Assembly (NCBI RefSeq): GCF_022808855.1 | Contig: NZ_JAKZLF010000030.1 | Span: 1-64,000, forward strand | Length of the DNA: 64,000 bases | Reading direction: 5' to 3' | Source: Anaeromyxobacter soli | Lineage (GTDB): Bacteria; Myxococcota; Myxococcia; Myxococcales; Anaeromyxobacteraceae | Shown here: piece after piece, positions 61,857 to 64,000 of the stretch | Position numbering within the stretch: the first letter of the stretch is position 1 | Layout of the letters: each line of letters starts with the position of its first letter | Translations under genes and position numbers: made by a program | Notes under the pieces: model-generated | What the model saw: only the letters and a program-made list of their open reading frames with translations | Told to the model about the DNA's origin: nothing | Databases searched by the model: none

Positions 61857-63284
61857 TCAGGGATTGGCGAGCGAGCGGTAGAGCGACTCGTACGCCTGCG
61901 CGCTGCGGTCCCAGCTGAAGTCCTGCGCCATGCCCCGCAGGCGGAGCGCCCGGAAGGCGCGGCCGTCCCGGTAGGTCTCGAGCGCGCGGCGCACCGCGAG
62001 CAGCATCGCCTGCGGGTGGTAGTCGCGGAACTTGAAGCCCGTGCCGCGCTGGAAGCCGTCGTAGTCCTCGACGGTGTCGTCGAGGCCTCCCACCGCGCGG
62101 ACGATGGGGACGGTCCCGTAGCGCAGGGAGTACATCTGGTTCAGCCCGCACGGCTCGAAGCGGCTCGGCATGAGGAACAGGTCGGCCCCCGCCTCCAGCC
62201 GGTGAGCGAGCCCCTCGTCGAAGCCGATGCGCGCCGCCATCCGCTCGGGCCGCTCGCGTGCGGCGCGCGCGAAGACCTCCTCCCAGTCGCGCCGCCCGCT
62301 GCCGAGCAGGGCGAGCTGCAGCTCGCGCCCGAGCAGCTCGCCGAGGGCGGCGACGACGAGGTCGAGGCCCTTCTGCTCGGCGAGGCGGCCGACCATCGCG
62401 ACGAGCGGGATCTCCGGCCGCTCCGGCAGCCCGAGCTCGCGCTGGAGCGCCGCCTTGCAGCGCGCCTTCCCGGCGAGCTCGGCGGCGGAGTAGTGCGCCG
62501 GGAGGTGGCGGTCGGTCGCGGGATCCCACTCGGCGACGTCGATGCCGTTCAGGATGCCGTGCAGGTCCCTCGTGCGGTGGCGGAGGAGCGCGTCGAGGCC
62601 CACCCCGCCCTCGGGCGTCGTGATCTCCCGCGCGTAGGTTGGCGAGACGGTGGTGAGCGCGTCCGCGAACACGAGCCCCGCCTTCATGAAGTTGAGCTGG
62701 TCGTGGAACTCCATCGCCTCGTAGCGGAAGACGTCCCACGGGAGCCCGAGCGCGGGCACGACGTGCTTCGAGAAGACGCCCTGGTAGGCGAGGTTGTGGA
62801 TGGTGAAGACGGTGCGCGCGCCCGCGAGGGCGGGATCGCGGGCGTGCTCGTGGCGGAGCAGGAACGGCACGAGCCCGGTCTGCCAGTCGTTCAGGTGCAC
62901 GACGTGCGGCCGGAGCCCGAGTGCGCCGGGCAGGGCGAGCGCCGCGCGCGCGAGGTAGGCGAACCGCTCGGCGTTGTCGGCGTAGTCGTGCGCCTCGCCG
63001 TACAGGCCCCGCCGCGAGCCGAAGAAGTGCTCGTGCTCGACGAAGTAGACGGGCGCGCGCTCCCGGCTCACCCACAGCGTGGTCGGCTCGCCGCGCACGT
63101 CGAGCGCGCGGTGGAGGGGGTGGAGCCCGTGCGCGCGCGGATCGATCGAGCCGTAGCGCGGCGTCACCACCGAGACCGCGTGCCCGCGCGCGGCGAGCGC
63201 GCGGGGGAGCGCCGCGGCGACGTCGCCGAGGCCGCCGGTCTTCGACCAGGGCGCCACCTCCGACGCCACGAACAGGATCTCCAT
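61857..63284 (-). CDS. glgA: Glycogen synthase (ADP-glucose-type)
   Basis: GT5 glucosyltransferase that extends alpha-1,4-glucan from ADP-glucose. The 475-residue protein has the N-terminal substrate loop APWSKTGGLGDVAAALP, NDWQTGLVPF, TIHNLAYQG, VSPTYAREI, MVGRLAEQKGLDL and the nucleotide-sugar site RFEPCGLNQMYSLRYGTVP followed by VGGLDDTVEDYD. Length is typical of bacterial GlgA. The ATG follows GAGGG within a short leader, and TAGCTC lies upstream. galT is 70 bases upstream on the same strand, suggesting a shared role in galactose and glucan metabolism. Confidence 0.95.
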   Translation of the reverse strand: MEILFVASEVAPWSKTGGLGDVAAALPRALAARGHAVSVVTPRYGSIDPRAHGLHPLHRALDVRGEPTTLWVSRERAPVYFVEHEHFFGSRRGLYGEAHDYADNAERFAYLARAALALPGALGLRPHVVHLNDWQTGLVPFLLRHEHARDPALAGARTVFTIHNLAYQGVFSKHVVPALGLPWDVFRYEAMEFHDQLNFMKAGLVFADALTTVSPTYAREITTPEGGVGLDALLRHRTRDLHGILNGIDVAEWDPATDRHLPAHYSAAELAGKARCKAALQRELGLPERPEIPLVAMVGRLAEQKGLDLVVAALGELLGRELQLALLGSGRRDWEEVFARAARERPERMAARIGFDEGLAHRLEAGADLFLMPSRFEPCGLNQMYSLRYGTVPIVRAVGGLDDTVEDYDGFQRGTGFKFRDYHPQAMLLAVRRALETYRDGRAFRALRLRGMAQDFSWDRSAQAYESLYRSLANP

Positions 63285-63354
63285 CGTGCCCTCGAGAGCT
63301 AGACGGCGGCGCGTGCTTCGCGCGCACCTCGGGGGTCGCGCTTCACGCCGCCGT

Positions 63355-64000
63355 TCAGCCTTCCACCCGGCGGAGGAACTCGGCAGCCTCCTCCGGGGGC
63401 ACGGGGTTGATGTGGAAGCCGGAGCCCCACTCGAAGCCGGCGACCTGGGTGAGCGCGGGCATCACCTCGATGTGCCAGTGGTACGAGGGCGAGGCGGCGT
63501 CGCGCAGCGGGTTCGAGTGGACGATGAAGTTGAAGGCGGGGTCGCCCAGGGCGGCGGCGAGGCGGCGGAGCGTCGTCCCGAGGGCCTGCGCGCAGAGCCC
63601 GAGCCGCTCCTTCGGCTCCGCCTCGAAGTTCGACTCGTGGCGCTTCGGGACGATCCAGGTCTCGAAGGGGCTGCGCGGCGCCCAGGGGGCGAACACCACG
63701 AACTCGTCGTTCTCGTGCACGAGCCGGGCGCGCTCCTTCCGCTCCTGGCCGACGATGTCGCAGAAGATGCAGCGCTCCTTGTGCTCGTAGTGGCGCCTCG
63801 CCCCCTCGATCTCCTCGACCACCTGGCGCGGGACGACCGGGAGCGCGATGAGCTGGGAGTGCGCGTGATCGAGCGAGGCGCCCGCGAGCTGCCCCTGGTT
63901 CTTGAAGAGCAGGATGTAGCGGAAGCGCAGGTCGTTGCGGAGATCGAGGATGCGCGCCTTGAACGAGAACAGCACCTCGGTGAGCTCGGCCTCGGTGAGG
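63355..64000 (-). CDS. galT: Galactose-1-phosphate uridylyltransferase, C-terminal part (cut by window edge)
   Basis: Transfers UMP between UDP-glucose and galactose-1-phosphate in the Leloir pathway. The frame is open to base 64000, so the N-terminus is outside the window; about 214 codons are visible. Motifs: SLDHAHSQLIALPVVP, ERCIFCDIV with zinc-type Cys, PFETWIVPKRHESNFE, and HWHIEVMP (in YHWHIEV) near the end. The catalytic HPH triplet of the first half is not clearly visible here and may lie outside the window or be replaced. It continues upstream from the first visible Leu-Thr-Glu codons and is followed by glgA. Confidence 0.88.
   Translation of the reverse strand, partial: LTEAELTEVLFSFKARILDLRNDLRFRYILLFKNQGQLAGASLDHAHSQLIALPVVPRQVVEEIEGARRHYEHKERCIFCDIVGQERKERARLVHENDEFVVFAPWAPRSPFETWIVPKRHESNFEAEPKERLGLCAQALGTTLRRLAAALGDPAFNFIVHSNPLRDAASPSYHWHIEVMPALTQVAGFEWGSGFHINPVPPEEAAEFLRRVEG

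Overview
The window is very GC-rich bacterial DNA with G or C at nearly every third codon position, dense genes and many start/stop overlaps. Gene content (Omp85-TamB pair, TonB/Tol motor, mannose-type PTS with HprK and RapZ, a 1,416-residue tandem 2-hydroxyacyl-CoA dehydratase activase) points to a Gram-negative Myxococcota/deltaproteobacterial genome, most likely Anaeromyxobacter; the genus is an inference from gene style, not from a search. I see no insertion sequence, prophage, CRISPR array, tRNA or rRNA: this looks like core chromosome.

Layout. 1-3986 (minus): aromatic amino acid block aroH, aroF, tyrA, aroA, aroE (aroE runs off the left edge). 4106-13589: a small zinc-ribbon protein, CitE-like lyase, a secreted coiled-coil protein, HIT and Dtd proteins, an AstA-type succinyltransferase, a Tsx-like porin, a methyltransferase, a YejM-like membrane sulfatase and a TGS GTPase. 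13705-21164: the giant activase, argC-argB, and a divergent M20 deacylase/peptidase. 21201-33762: a small helical protein, a transglutaminase-like protein with DedA, a GT87 membrane glycosyltransferase, then tamB, an Omp85 protein, an SprT-like protease and an NFACT/RqcH-like protein. 33848-36077: a 28-residue lysine-rich peptide gene divergent from an ExbB/ExbD/TonB operon. 36081-41110 (minus): uppP, NUDIX, manC, manB and ROK kinase, a sugar-nucleotide and cell-envelope run. 41257-45220 (minus): metK, an ArsR-methyltransferase regulator and ahcY, the methyl cycle. 45385-51803 (minus): hprK-rapZ-EIIA-EIIB-EIIC-EIID-ptsH-ptsI, a complete PTS operon. 52188-64000: DHH phosphoesterase plus lone receiver, a nucleotidyltransferase overlapping a metallophosphoesterase, a lipoprotein, dinB, a TetR regulator, thiO, a SIR2-domain protein, a TPR-zincin lipoprotein, an acidic small protein, glgA and galT (partial at the right edge).

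How it works together: the aro block makes chorismate-derived Phe/Tyr precursors; metK and ahcY make SAM and clear SAH, with the regulator between them probably sensing SAH or SAM; the PTS operon combines sugar uptake with HPr kinase control; manB/manC/ROK/uppP/glgA/galT supply envelope and storage polysaccharides; Omp85 and TamB form an outer-membrane assembly pair.

The most striking pattern is regulatory. Many genes that begin a transcript have a -10-like hexamer (often TAGNNT) 5-12 bases before the start codon and no Shine-Dalgarno sequence, several with a well-spaced -35 box. That predicts leaderless or very-short-leader mRNAs and also fixes several start codons. The other leading candidates are the 28-residue lysine-rich peptide gene, a perfect palindrome over the transcription start of the ArsR-methyltransferase gene, and an overlapping nucleotidyltransferase/phosphoesterase pair.
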